This document shows positions 32,155 to 40,866 of a DNA stretch of 64,000 nt, one piece after another (the stretch's first letter is position 1; each line of letters starts with the position of its first letter). The DNA lies in assembly GCA_040218875.1 (NCBI GenBank), contig JAVJQP010000134.1; one strand, 5' to 3'. This DNA is from Coleofasciculus sp937127375. Its GTDB lineage: Bacteria > Cyanobacteriota > Cyanobacteriia > Cyanobacteriales > Coleofasciculaceae. The notes beneath the pieces were generated by a model that was not told where the DNA came from, did no database searches, and saw nothing but the letters and a program-made list of their open reading frames with translations. The translations under genes were made by a program, and so were the position numbers.

Positions 32155-32182
32155 GTAGAGACGTTGCATGCAACGTCTCTAC
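32155..32182. repeat. 28-bp perfect palindrome
   Basis: gtagagacgttgca and tgcaacgtctctac are exact complements around a central gcatgc. It is the full form of the element at 1487-1506 and of the decayed copy at 40071-40101. Confidence 0.95.
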
Positions 32183-32264
32183 AATGGTGCCGAAAGTCCT
32201 AATCGATGTGTCTACTGCTATAAGTTATCAGTGTGTGCCAAAACGTTATCTGTAAAACCCACCC

Positions 32265-32528
32265 CTACAAATCGGCTCCCCCAGCTCCCCCAGAGCCCGT
32301 CTCATCCTTAGGAGTTGCGTCCGGAATCGGATCATAACCCCCCGGATGAAATGGATGACAGCGTAAGATGCGCCGCAGTGCGAGGTAACTTCCACGCCAG
32401 GAACCAAAGCGTTCAATGGCTTGTAGGGCATAGGTTGAACAGGTTGGATGAAATCGACAGGTTGGCGGAAAGATAGGGGAAATTAAAGTTCTGTAGGCTC
32501 GAATCAGCCAAATTAATAAAATTTTCAT
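32265..32528 (-). CDS. yidD: Membrane protein insertion efficiency factor YidD
   Basis: 87 residues from the ATG at 32528 (MKILLIWLIRAYRTLISPIF); an upstream in-frame start at 32552 is possible. The family core PTCRFHPTCSTYALQAIERFG and GGYDPIPD is intact, with paired Cys. It assists YidC-dependent insertion at the inner membrane. The C-terminal GSGGAGGADL is encoded by the G-rich 9-bp repeat (ctcccccag), and the stop codon lies in the cccctac end of a GGGCGGG-like repeat. Confidence 0.93.
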   Translation of the reverse strand: MKILLIWLIRAYRTLISPIFPPTCRFHPTCSTYALQAIERFGSWRGSYLALRRILRCHPFHPGGYDPIPDATPKDETGSGGAGGADL

Positions 32529-32577
32529 CCTGTAATAGAGTGTTATAGGCACTCCTCTGTTATTCTGTGTTTAACTC

Positions 32578-33285
32578 TTGTTTGACTCAATACCTTTGTT
32601 AGAATCAATTCCGGTGCTATGGCTCCACATTAGTATTGTGGCACTGGGGCTAGGTGTGATTGTGCTATCCGCTGAGACACTCCATCGCCGGACTTCTACG
32701 AATTCAGAATTAGCCCGCAAAGTTGTTCATATCGGTACTGGCAATGTGATTTTGGTGGCTTGGTGGTTACAAATTCCCGCCTGGGTTGGTATAGCCGCAT
32801 CCCTAATCGCTAGCGCGATCGCACTTTTGTCGTATTATGTGCCATTTCTGCCCGGTATCAACAGTGTGGGACGTAGAAGTTTTGGTACATTTTTCTATGC
32901 AGTGAGTATGGGCATCCTCATCGCCTGGTTTTGGTCGCCCCATCAATTCCACTATGCCGCTATTGGCATTTTAGTCATGACCTGGGGAGATGGACTAGCG
33001 GGATTAATTGGTCAGCGATTTGGGCAGCATAAGTACCAAATCTGGGGGATGACAAAAAGCTGGGAAGGTTCTTTGACGATGACTCTCATCAGCTATGGGG
33101 TCAGTTGGTTAATTCTAGTTGGGGTTCAGGGTAATGTTTGGCAAACGTGGTTACTCCCTATTGCTGTGGCGTTAGGGGCTACAGGTTTAGAAATGTTCTC
33201 AAAGTGGGGCATGGATAATCTTACCGTACCTGTAGCCAGTGCTGCTTTGGCATTTTACCTTCATCAACTGTTTCCCTTAGTCTGA
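32578..33285 (+). CDS. Phytol/dolichol kinase-like membrane enzyme (VTE5-type)
   Basis: 235 residues with about seven membrane helices. Diagnostic segments are SELARKVVHIGTGN, RRSFGTFFYAVSMG and MTWGDGLAGLIGQRFGQHK, then KSWEGSLTMT, the CTP-dependent lipid-kinase motifs of the VTE5/SEC59 family. In cyanobacteria such enzymes phosphorylate phytol released from chlorophyll for tocopherol synthesis. The frame offers no ATG near the beginning. It opens at TTG (32578), directly after an in-frame TAA; a GTG at 32614 is the alternative. It is divergent from yidD, with starts 49 bases apart. Confidence 0.82.
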   Translation: MFDSIPLLESIPVLWLHISIVALGLGVIVLSAETLHRRTSTNSELARKVVHIGTGNVILVAWWLQIPAWVGIAASLIASAIALLSYYVPFLPGINSVGRRSFGTFFYAVSMGILIAWFWSPHQFHYAAIGILVMTWGDGLAGLIGQRFGQHKYQIWGMTKSWEGSLTMTLISYGVSWLILVGVQGNVWQTWLLPIAVALGATGLEMFSKWGMDNLTVPVASAALAFYLHQLFPLV

Positions 33286-33419
33286 GTTTTGATTATGTAG
33301 GGCTTGCTGCATGAATGTAGATGATATACCAAACAAGGGTTTCCAGCCATTTTTTGACCCAACAAATCCAAGGTTTTGGTGCCTAGACGGTCAAAAACCT
33401 TGCAATGCAAGCCTAAAAG

Positions 33420-33598
33420 CAGCATCTCCCTCATCTCTCTCATCTCTCCCATCTCCCCCAGCTCCCCCAGCTTCCCCAGCTTCCCCAGCTTCCCCAGCTT
33501 CACCTGCTTCCCCAGCTCCCCCAGCTCCCCCAGCTTCCCCTGCTTCCTACCCCCACCACCAGACTCCCTGAAGCAACCCCTATGTAGGGGCGGGTTTA
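33420..33598. repeat. G-rich 9-bp array plus GGGCGGGTTT half-element
   Basis: On the plus strand, ctctcccatctccccca then runs of gcttcccca/gctccccca (33425-33548). A single gtaggggcgggttta arm at 33584-33598 includes the stop codon of the adjacent minus-strand gene. The 33286-33595 gap holds no gene. Confidence 0.9.
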
Positions 33599-34186
33599 AG
33601 TCAGTGACATTCGCTTAAAAATAGTCCTGATTGCGGCAATAGCGATACAAGCGATACCCCCTATTTCTAATATCCAGTTCATCCTTAATCCGACCACTTG
33701 CCAACCTATCAAGGCATCAATATGATGAAAGGATGAGGCGCGAATGACAATAAAACAAGAAAGGAACATTAAACCTAAAAGCGCTAACCGATAGGTTTGC
33801 CGTTCAGCATAGATAGCGCGTCCAATTACCGAAACTAAAACTAACGCCGCCATCACAATTCCTAGAATAAATTGCGTCTGAACCATCCGACGCTGCTGAT
33901 ACCAACCCTGAGATAGGGCTAATTCCTTGCCTACTACAGTCACCAAAGACTGTAGATCTAATTGCTTATTAATACCCAGCAATAATAAAAGAATGGCGAA
34001 GAATCCCCATAGCCAACGAATTTGACTCACTCGCTGTAGAGGGAAGACGAGCCGATGAGGTAAGGCACTGATCAGGCACAATAACGCTGTGATAAAATAC
34101 GCCACGACTGTAAACCAGCCCATAAACGTAGGATCACCGATTCCGGGTTGCCAGTGACCATTAATAATAACTGCGAAAAGTTGCAT
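33596..34186 (-). CDS. Five-helix integral membrane protein, conserved type, unknown function
   Basis: 196 residues; no family recognised with confidence. About five hydrophobic helices: MGWFTVVAYFITALLCLISAL, LWGFFAILLLLLGI, FILGIVMAALVLVSVIG, LALLGLMFLSCFIVI and WILEIGGIACIAIAAI. A short charged loop (RSSFHHIDALIGWQ) precedes the last helix. The ATG at 34186 gives MQLFAVIINGHWQPG. The stop codon TAA is supplied by the ttta end of a GGGCGGG repeat arm. Confidence 0.75.
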   Translation of the reverse strand: MQLFAVIINGHWQPGIGDPTFMGWFTVVAYFITALLCLISALPHRLVFPLQRVSQIRWLWGFFAILLLLLGINKQLDLQSLVTVVGKELALSQGWYQQRRMVQTQFILGIVMAALVLVSVIGRAIYAERQTYRLALLGLMFLSCFIVIRASSFHHIDALIGWQVVGLRMNWILEIGGIACIAIAAIRTIFKRMSLT

Positions 34187-34541
34187 CCTGTGTAGAAAAA
34201 AGTTTTAAGTTTTGACGACAGTTGGAAAAGGTTGAGAACGAATAGCACCGATGTCAGCGAAGTTCGTAGTTGCGCTGTCTTCGCCATCAGCGTTGGTATA
34301 GCGCTACGCACCAGGGAATAGGCAATAGGCTTTCTTGCAATAGTGAAGACAAAAGCTTATCTTACAAGGGATTGAGCGATTTGAATTTTTCTGGATATGT
34401 CCTAACCTTAGTGTGTAGTGCTATATCACTGACTACAAACCTTTCACTACAGTTGTTTGGGGTAAGATTTGATTGGGTCATCCAGTTTTTTGGATTTATC
34501 GTTCCATCTTAACTTAAGATGAATGTCACTGACTTAAGGAT

Positions 34542-34558
34542 GGTGGGCAATGCCCACC
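34542..34558. repeat. GGTGGGCA hairpin repeat
   Basis: ggtgggcaatgcccacc followed by ctac, the second copy of the 9015 element. It stands in the 34187-34842 gap, which also has decayed repeats (aatttttctggat, ttaaggagcg) and no visible gene. Confidence 0.8.
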
Positions 34559-34747
34559 CTACGATAGATAAAGGGTTTTGGCGCTCCCCAAATGCTTAAG
34601 GAGCGTTCTATTCAACCTAAGATGGGCTGCTCAAGTATTTCTGCCGCGCTGCACTAGCGACTCCGTACCTACGTCGCCCCGCTATCCCTCCCCGTGATGG
34701 CGCGTGGAGGACAGGGATTCCCGCGATTCATGTTGAGTTTTAATTGT

Positions 34748-34813
34748 GTAGGGGCGGGTTGATGAACTTTCGCACAAGCTATTAATGATAACGTTTATTC
34801 AAAACCCGCCCTA
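34748..34813. repeat. GGGCGGGTTT palindromic repeat
   Basis: gtaggggcgggttgatgaact...cgtttattcaaaacccgcccta lies 30 to 90 bases upstream of the nuclease frame. Confidence 0.85.
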
Positions 34814-34908
34814 GCCGAGTTTTAAGTTATGAGTTTTGAATTATGAATTTAAAGTCCTTGTTCCCTGTGCTACGAAAAATGACGGAGCGTGCTTGGCGCT
34901 TCGCGAAT

Positions 34909-36588
34909 ATGAGCAATCACCCATCCTCCATCACAAATTCCCAATCCCCAATCCCTAATGAAGCTATACTGCTGACGGATGAATTGCTCCTCTATTACAA
35001 ACGCTGTCGGCGTCGAGCGTTTCTCGATTATTCGGGTGATCCGAGTCAAAAAGATCCGCCCCAAGATTTTCTGCTGAAACTGCGCCAAGATAGTTCGGCG
35101 CATCGGCGAGCTATCCTCAAAAGCGCAGAATACGAGGAAAGCTATGGTTCTGCGGGAGAAAGTCCACTCCTATCCTTATTACCGACTGGAGCCAACCTGA
35201 CACCGATACAAACCCCTAACTATCGGCGAGATGATTGGCAAGCGGGAGCGCAGGCGACATGGGAGTTGATGCAGCAAGGCGTCGATTGTATCGCTAAGGG
35301 ACTTTTGCTCAGGCAAACGGTTGAGGGAGTCACGCTGCTGGGTTCTCCTGATTTATTGCTCAAACAGCCAGGACACTCGATTTTCGGGGATTGGATGTAT
35401 GTTCCAGTCTCGATTAAATTCGGCAGGCGGGCTAAGGCAGATTATCAAATCATCGCCGCGTTTCATGCCCATCTTTTGGCTGAAATACAGGGAAGTTTAC
35501 CCAGTCAGGCTTGGTTAATTTTACGGCGTCGAAATGCCTACTCGGTGACTCTGGATAAATGGCTACCCTTGATGCAGGCGGAGTTGGCAGACTGTATTCA
35601 AACTCTGCAACAACCTCAAGCGCCGGAAGTCTTTATCTCACGGCAAAAATGTGGGCTTTGCCATTGGCATAGTAGCTGTTATGCGATCGCGCAGTCTCAA
35701 AAGCATATTTCGTTGATACCCGGTGTTACGCCAAAGCGCTACCAGAGTTTACAGGAGTTAGGGATAACGACGGTAGAATCCCTTGCCCAAGCTGAGATTA
35801 GCACCTTGGCTTATGAGTTTGGCAGCGAAGTGGGATTAAATTTAGTGCAACAGGCTCAATCGATTCAGCACAATCGGGTGATTCTGCGTCAGAGAGTTGA
35901 GCCAGCTAGGGAGACTCCACCATTCGACAGGTTGACGGAATCGGAGAACAATGCAAATGGTGCTGGAGTTAATTCTTACTCAGAGTTTCAGCCTTCCATG
36001 AGATATACGGATCGATTACCTCAAGCCTCTGTCGAACTCTTCTTTGATATCGAGGCTCAACCCGACTTAAACCTGGACTATTTACTGGGTATCTTGGTAA
36101 TTGATCGCTCCACCAATACCGAGACATTTCACCCCTTCTTGGCAGAACATCCCGACGATGAAGCCCTCATCTGGCAGCAATTTTTAGAGTTAGTGTGGCT
36201 CTACCCCGATGCTCCCATCTTTCATTTTTCTGATTATGAAGTCGAAACCGTCAAGCGCTTAGCTAAACTTTACAAAACCCCTTTCACCCAGCTACAGCCC
36301 TTACTGTCGCGCTTTGTCGATGTTCATCAGCACGTTATGAGTACCGTAACCTTACCCGTGGAAAGCTATTCGCTCAAACATTTAGCGCGGTGGTTAGGCT
36401 TTGAGTGGCGCGATGCGGCGGTAACGGGTTCTCAATGCGTCTGTCTCTATGAACAGTGGCTGACAACAGGCGATCGCACGGTACTGGAGATTATTCAACG
36501 CTACAATGAAGATGATTGCCGTGCTACTTATCACTTGAAGGACTGGTTATGCGGATTTTTGCAGGCAAATGCTCCCACCTCTGCCTGA
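34909..36588 (+). CDS. TM0106-family RecB-like nuclease with RNase-H-like exonuclease domain
   Basis: 559 residues from the ATG at 34909; the frame is open from 34843, but its first codons and the SNHPSSITNSQSPIPN stretch come from repeats, and homology should begin near ILLTDELLLYYKRCRRRAFLDY. The N-terminal half is PD-(D/E)XK-like (GSPDLLL, YVPVSIKF) and has a Cys cluster, KCGLCHWHSSC, that may bind iron-sulfur or zinc. A helix-hairpin-helix-like region follows (GVTPKRYQSLQELGITTVESLA). The C-terminal half is DEDD-type: FFDIEAQP, FHFSDYEVETVKRL and YNEDDCRATYHL. Predicted DNA repair or nucleic-acid processing; substrate unknown. Confidence 0.87.
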   Translation: MSNHPSSITNSQSPIPNEAILLTDELLLYYKRCRRRAFLDYSGDPSQKDPPQDFLLKLRQDSSAHRRAILKSAEYEESYGSAGESPLLSLLPTGANLTPIQTPNYRRDDWQAGAQATWELMQQGVDCIAKGLLLRQTVEGVTLLGSPDLLLKQPGHSIFGDWMYVPVSIKFGRRAKADYQIIAAFHAHLLAEIQGSLPSQAWLILRRRNAYSVTLDKWLPLMQAELADCIQTLQQPQAPEVFISRQKCGLCHWHSSCYAIAQSQKHISLIPGVTPKRYQSLQELGITTVESLAQAEISTLAYEFGSEVGLNLVQQAQSIQHNRVILRQRVEPARETPPFDRLTESENNANGAGVNSYSEFQPSMRYTDRLPQASVELFFDIEAQPDLNLDYLLGILVIDRSTNTETFHPFLAEHPDDEALIWQQFLELVWLYPDAPIFHFSDYEVETVKRLAKLYKTPFTQLQPLLSRFVDVHQHVMSTVTLPVESYSLKHLARWLGFEWRDAAVTGSQCVCLYEQWLTTGDRTVLEIIQRYNEDDCRATYHLKDWLCGFLQANAPTSA

Positions 36589-36746
36589 AGAATACGAAGT
36601 TATGCAAAGATTTCTGAAAAAAACCGAACTGGTTATTAATATTACAATTTTCTCTAATCAATCAATGTTAGCGTAGATAACATTGAGGGTTTCGCAGTCG
36701 TTGAATCAGATGGAAGCCCTCTAGGAACTTTTAAGAGGTGATCGCT

Positions 36747-36998
36747 ATGCTTCCTATCTTCCTGATTCTTTTGCTCAGCGCCATCGCAAGTCTTTGGCTG
36801 TCTTTACGCGCCTCTCACGAAGTTTCCCGGGTTTTAGCTATAGGTAGTGCTATATTTTGCTTAATTTTTGGGTTTGCTATGGCACCATGGGCTATTCAGG
36901 TTTTGATTGTTCTGTCGCTTCTGGGGATCGAACGGTTATATCCCTTCCGGAAAACAGCCGCTGAATTGGTTACTCTTTCTCCGACCAAAAGACGATGA
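36747..36998 (+). CDS. Small two-helix membrane protein
   Basis: 83 residues from the ATG at 36747, chosen because AGAGGTG lies six bases upstream (an in-frame GTG at 36738 overlaps that site). Two to three hydrophobic helices (FLILLLSAIASLWLSL, VLAIGSAIFCLIFGFAMAPWAI, VLIVLSLLGIERL) are followed by a basic tail ending PTKRR. No family recognised. It is followed by a clear intrinsic terminator, supporting independent expression. Confidence 0.72.
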   Translation: MLPIFLILLLSAIASLWLSLRASHEVSRVLAIGSAIFCLIFGFAMAPWAIQVLIVLSLLGIERLYPFRKTAAELVTLSPTKRR

Positions 36999-37088
36999 TT
37001 TGTTTGTTTAGGTCTACTCCAGACTATCATGCATTCAGCCAGGGAGTCTACTCCCCCAATCTATAACAGAAAAAATTTAATAAATAGA

Positions 37089-37118
37089 ATGCCCCAGCTT
37101 TAACGCTGGGGTATTTTG
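37089..37118 (+). terminator. Intrinsic terminator after the small membrane-protein gene
   Basis: atgccccagc-tttaac-gctggggtat is an 8-10 bp GC-rich stem followed by tattttgac. It lies 90 bases after the stop at 36998 and may also act for the convergent ThiF-like gene. Confidence 0.75.
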
Positions 37119-37212
37119 ACTGTTTCGGCTTTGCGGGCTGACCCATCAAAATAATCTTCGGTGACCTTGGCGATAAAATCTATTTTTCCGCAAGTCCCTT
37201 ATTCACCAACCC

Positions 37213-37851
37213 CTACGGATTCAAAGGTTTAACGGCTAAATCGGCTAACGTAATCGTGAAATTTTGTTGCTTTTCAGTAGCGACAAAGGTAATAATCACC
37301 TCACCAGCAACCGCCACCGTCAGCATAACTAAATTTCGCGCCAAGGGATAATCACAAATATCATCATTGACAGGTGAGGGAACGCGATAATTATCGTTCC
37401 AAATGATTTCCGCATAGTCACTCGCTAATCCCAGATGCAAACAGGGAATCTGCACTTGTTGACAATAGTCTTTCACCGCTTGACGGGCGACACTATTGTC
37501 AAAGGTATCGATCACTAACTGACTATCCCGAAGTAATTGAGAACAGTTGTCCGCCGTTAGTTCTTTGGCACGCCCATCGACAGTGATACCTAATGCACGA
37601 TAGAGCGTATTTGTCAATATCTTAGTTTTATAGGCACCAATATCAGATTTGTAATAGGGTTGAGTGGAAAGATTGCGTTCTTCGATGCGATCGCGATCGA
37701 TTACCCGTAACCTGCCAAACCCAGAACGCGCCAGGTTTTCGGTCAGATTTGCCCCCAGCGCCCCAGCCCCGCATACGGTTACCGGAAACTCCTGCAACCG
37801 TGTCATCAGGGCGGGTGTTCGATAGAGGTTTTCGTGAAAGAAAATAGACAT
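37213..37851 (-). CDS. ThiF/MoeB/HesA-family E1-like protein
   Basis: 212 residues from the ATG at 37851 (MSIFFHENLYRTPALM). The Rossmann nucleotide loop is VTVCGAGALGANLTENLARSG, with the Asp and Arg of RVIDRDRIEERNLSTQPYY and later VIDTFDNSVARQAVKDY. The zinc CxxC pairs of many MoeB proteins are absent, and the protein is short, so it is an adenylation-domain-only version. The partner ubiquitin-like sulfur carrier is not in view. A 73-aa gene lies 61 bases upstream on the same strand. Confidence 0.87.
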   Translation of the reverse strand: MSIFFHENLYRTPALMTRLQEFPVTVCGAGALGANLTENLARSGFGRLRVIDRDRIEERNLSTQPYYKSDIGAYKTKILTNTLYRALGITVDGRAKELTADNCSQLLRDSQLVIDTFDNSVARQAVKDYCQQVQIPCLHLGLASDYAEIIWNDNYRVPSPVNDDICDYPLARNLVMLTVAVAGEVIITFVATEKQQNFTITLADLAVKPLNP

Positions 37852-37911
37852 TATCAATACAATTGGGCAATCACCGCATTCGCGACATAGCCAATGGCTA
37901 GTTTAAAACAA

Positions 37912-38133
37912 CTAACCGTTCTCAATGACTTTAACAAAGCCATGTCGCACCCCATAGATTAATCGAGTCACCGCATCCTCATGATCGGAGGTAAAGGCAT
38001 TATCCATCGGTGTGATCAGCAATTCATACCAGTCAGAGTGACTGATTTGACCCTTTTTCATGCTTTGAGCAAAGAGTTGACTAAAGTCAAATGAGTTACT
38101 GATTTTTCTCTGGTGCGCTTTTTTTGTCAGCAT
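37912..38133 (-). CDS. 73-aa conserved-looking hypothetical protein
   Basis: It starts MLTKKAHQRKISNSFDFSQLF and continues through SDWYELLITPMDNAFTSDHEDAVTRLIYGVRHGFVKVI. It is a balanced, soluble, helix-plus-strand composition unlike repeat-derived frames. The name of the family is not known to me. It is probably co-transcribed with the ThiF-like gene 61 bases downstream. The 38134-38317 gap upstream shows no repeats or other genes. Confidence 0.7.
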   Translation of the reverse strand: MLTKKAHQRKISNSFDFSQLFAQSMKKGQISHSDWYELLITPMDNAFTSDHEDAVTRLIYGVRHGFVKVIENG

Positions 38134-38317
38134 CTTATGTCTCTGGGCTTAATAGAGATTGTGGTAGACGATAACTAGATTGTAATCAAGATTGAGAGAA
38201 AGTTTCTTGAAAAGTTCGTAAAGAAATCTTTGTTGAACCCTTATGAAAATTAATACAGTATTTTCCCCCATCTGCTATCTTTGAGAGCAACTTGGTATTA
38301 CTTCTAAGGCGGCGGTA

Positions 38318-39289
38318 CTAGAGGCGGGCTTCGATCACACCAACGAGGGATTGTAAATCAAAGTCGCGATCGCAACCACTCAGACAGATTCCCGAACTCA
38401 TCACGGTTAAATCTCCCTTAGCGATCGCAGAGGTATGACGTTCCCGATCACGAGTCATCCATTCCACTTGCCAAAACTCGCCGCGATCGCGAAAAGTCCG
38501 CAATCTCCCACCTCCCATCTGTAACGCATCCCGCAACTGTTGTTCATCGGTTCCCCCAGCTCCCCCAGCTCCCCCAGCTCCCCCAGCTCTCCCAGCTCCC
38601 CCAGCTCTCCCAGCTCCCCCAGCTCTCCCAGCTCCCCCAGCTCTCCCAGCTCCCCCAGCTCCCCCTGCTTCTCTCGCTTGACGCCGATGATGTTCTCGCT
38701 GCTGATAAGCAGGTGTTTGTTGCAATACCAACTCATAAACTGTCAGCATTTCCGGTGTCATTCCTGCAAACCGCACCTGATCGGGTAGAGTAACGTGTTC
38801 TAACTGTTCTCGTAACTGTTCAGTCGGCTGAGGTTCAGCGCGTCTGTCAATTTCATCAAACCAAAACGCCGTACCATCAAAACGGGCGATAATCGGTTCA
38901 AATGCAGCGCCTTCGCTAACTAAATGTACAGGTACAGGTTTAACCCTACCTAAACGTTGCTGCATATCCGACTCATTGATGGGATAGGCTAACCACGTTA
39001 ATGAACGCAACGGATAAGCCAAGCGCAAACGCAGGGGTTTTAGTAATTTCAGATACTCCGCTAATTGAGGTAAACTCGCCTCTTCTACTACCTTAGCTGT
39101 CTTCTCATTCACCGGACGAAAAATAGCCCATCCTTCAAAATCACTCGGTTGAGGAGTAAACGTATAAATCAAATTAGCCACTGACGTGCGAACCTTTCCC
39201 CCTTGAACACAGGGAGCCAAAAACTCAGTATCTTGAAGTTGGGTTTCTTGGGCGGCTATTTCGTTGAGGAGGTTATCAATATCTGCCAT
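38318..39289 (-). CDS. Cyanobacterial hypothetical protein with Gly-Ala-Arg repeat linker
   Basis: 323 residues. Two ordinary-looking regions, about 1-205 (WAIFRPVNEKTAKVVEE, LAYPLRSLTWLAYPI, FDGTAFWFDEIDRRAEPQP) and 250-323 (RTFRDRGEFWQVEWMTRDRE, SGICLSGCDRDFDL), are joined by about 40 residues of GGAGRAGG units coded by 9-bp repeats. I recognise no function. The segment after the linker ends in VVIEARL-like sequence. The ATG at 39289 directly follows a cagttatc repeat array, so the leader has no usual ribosome-binding site. Confidence 0.78.
   Translation of the reverse strand: MADIDNLLNEIAAQETQLQDTEFLAPCVQGGKVRTSVANLIYTFTPQPSDFEGWAIFRPVNEKTAKVVEEASLPQLAEYLKLLKPLRLRLAYPLRSLTWLAYPINESDMQQRLGRVKPVPVHLVSEGAAFEPIIARFDGTAFWFDEIDRRAEPQPTEQLREQLEHVTLPDQVRFAGMTPEMLTVYELVLQQTPAYQQREHHRRQAREAGGAGGAGRAGGAGRAGGAGRAGGAGRAGGAGGAGGAGGTDEQQLRDALQMGGGRLRTFRDRGEFWQVEWMTRDRERHTSAIAKGDLTVMSSGICLSGCDRDFDLQSLVGVIEARL
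38548..38672. repeat. 9-bp tandem repeat inside the hypothetical gene
   Basis: About thirteen gctccccca/gctctccca units. Both flanking reading frames remain in register because the unit is a multiple of three. Confidence 0.95.
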
Positions 39290-39290
39290 T

Positions 39291-39417
39291 GTCAGTTATC
39301 AGTTATCAGTTATCAGTTGTCAGTTGTCAGTTATCGGGAGATGGGGAAGATTGTGTAGGGGCGGGTTTCACTACTATCTTTTTGGTTATACCCAGATGTA
39401 ACTAAACCCGCCCCGAC
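39291..39417. repeat. CAGTTATC array and GGGCGGGTTT repeat (CACTA subtype)
   Basis: cagttatcagttatcagtt repeats (39294-39333) are followed by gggagatgggga, then the palindromic element 39355-39417 (gtaggggcgggtttcactacta...gatgtaactaaacccgccccg), the third member of the CACTA subtype with 1364 and 5609. Confidence 0.9.
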
Positions 39418-39423
39418 TGTACA

Positions 39424-40674
39424 TCAATTATCAATTATGTTTTGATATGCCTCAATCATAGTTTGCGCGATCGCATCCCAACTATAATGCTCTAGTGCAT
39501 AGTCTCTAGCATTGACCCCACGCCGCTTTTGTTCCCCAGCATCCCTTAGTGCTTCCCGTAACGTTTGCGTCAACGACGCCACATCACACCCACAAACCCA
39601 TCCCGCCTCCGCCCCCTTCACCTCTTGGCAAATATGCACCTGATCTGAAATTACCACAGGAGTTCCCGCCACCATCGCTTCGGCGACAGCAATCCCAAAG
39701 TTTTCATAATAAGACGGTAAAACAAATAAATCTGCCTTGTGAAGCAACGCCGCTTTTACTTCCCCCTCAACGAACCCTGTAATTGTCGTCTGAGACGATA
39801 GCGACGACGCCTGAATCTGTTGTTGAATTTGACGTTCATACTCTGGATCTTGGGGATTCGCGCCCGCTAAGATAAACTGAAACCCTAACTCTTCAGCTAA
39901 AAGCGTTTCTAAAGCCGGAATCAGTAAATCCAATCCCTTCTTTGGGTCAATTCGAGACATAAATAATAGGATGGGGGATTGGGTAGAGACATTCTCTAGA
40001 ACATCTGTAGGGGCGGGTTTAGGGACTTTTATTTCGCTATTGATGATATCGTTTGTGCAAAACCCGCCCTGACGTAGAGACGTTGCATTCAACATCCCTA
40101 CATCCTCCGGAGGCGTAACCCCCAAAGGAATCACAATATCTGGCGCATTCGTACCAAACCGTTGGGAAATCTTCGCCTCTTGTTCACTGGTAAAATGAAT
40201 CCCCGCCGCCCCAGCTAAATTAGCACATTCCCACAATCCCACATACACTTGTTTTAATCGCCGCTTCTTCTGTAAATCCGCCGGATCAAGCGTACCCAAT
40301 GGACGCAAAATATAGGGTAAATTTCGTTTTCGAGCGACTGTCGCAGCAGCCGTACTCACAGGCGAAAATAAGGCGTGAATATGCGCCAGATCAAACTCCC
40401 CTGCATGTTGCCACAACCAACGTAATAAATCTAGGGAAAACTTATAACGCCGGAACGGAGAACACCGGAAATATCGCACCTGATAACCATCCTGCGACAC
40501 AGGTTTATCTAAAGGAACATCCAGTGGCGCTTGACCAAAATCCCCATTACTATCCGTCGTCAATATCGTAACATCTACACCTTGATTCGCTAGCGCTTTA
40601 GAAAGCCCCAGCACCATTTGACTAGGACCCCCATAAACCAGCGAAACTGAAGGGACAATTTGTAAAATTCGCAT
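39424..40674 (-). CDS. Glycosyltransferase family 4, HpsP-like
   Basis: 416 residues from the ATG at 40674 (MRILQIVPSVSLVYGGPSQM); an in-frame ATG at 40704 lies in a TGACAAA array. It has the GT-B fold with donor-site motifs FMSRIDPKKGLDLL and ADLFVLPSYYENFGIAVAEAM. Between GVTPPEDV and STQSPILLFMSRI about 40 residues are coded by an inserted GGGCGGG palindrome and a decayed GTAGAGACG palindrome, exactly in frame; the enzyme may tolerate this as a surface loop between the two Rossmann domains. It is the last gene of the polysaccharide block, and the HpsP name is inferred from the order HpsL-GT2-GT4-GT4. Confidence 0.85.
   Translation of the reverse strand: MRILQIVPSVSLVYGGPSQMVLGLSKALANQGVDVTILTTDSNGDFGQAPLDVPLDKPVSQDGYQVRYFRCSPFRRYKFSLDLLRWLWQHAGEFDLAHIHALFSPVSTAAATVARKRNLPYILRPLGTLDPADLQKKRRLKQVYVGLWECANLAGAAGIHFTSEQEAKISQRFGTNAPDIVIPLGVTPPEDVGMLNATSLRQGGFCTNDIINSEIKVPKPAPTDVLENVSTQSPILLFMSRIDPKKGLDLLIPALETLLAEELGFQFILAGANPQDPEYERQIQQQIQASSLSSQTTITGFVEGEVKAALLHKADLFVLPSYYENFGIAVAEAMVAGTPVVISDQVHICQEVKGAEAGWVCGCDVASLTQTLREALRDAGEQKRRGVNARDYALEHYSWDAIAQTMIEAYQNIIDN
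40007..40101. repeat. GGGCGGG element plus decayed palindrome inside a glycosyltransferase gene
   Basis: gtaggggcgggtttagggac...gcaaaacccgccct (40007-40070) is followed by gacgtagagacgttgcattcaacatccctac (40071-40101). The reading frame of the glycosyltransferase passes through both without a stop. Confidence 0.92.
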
Positions 40675-40866
40675 TTTTGTCAGTTGTCTTATGTCATTTG
40701 TCATTTATTAGACTCGCCAACCAATAAGGTCGCTACGTCATATCATCGCCAATTATTTCCAAATCCTAAAAAAGCAAGTCCCAATCCTATAACCCCCTCT
40801 GCGTCCTCTGCGTAAACCTCTGCGCTCCTCTGCGTTTAAAAAATATAATTTTTATACCCCGTCTCA

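Noticed and set aside
32034..32255. 73-codon plus-strand frame between the dipeptidase and yidD genes
   Set aside because: It runs through the 28-bp palindrome and another repeat, with no support for translation.
33311..33618. Pro/Ala/Ser-rich frames upstream of the membrane-protein gene
   Set aside because: Coded by the 9-bp array and not followed by any domain.
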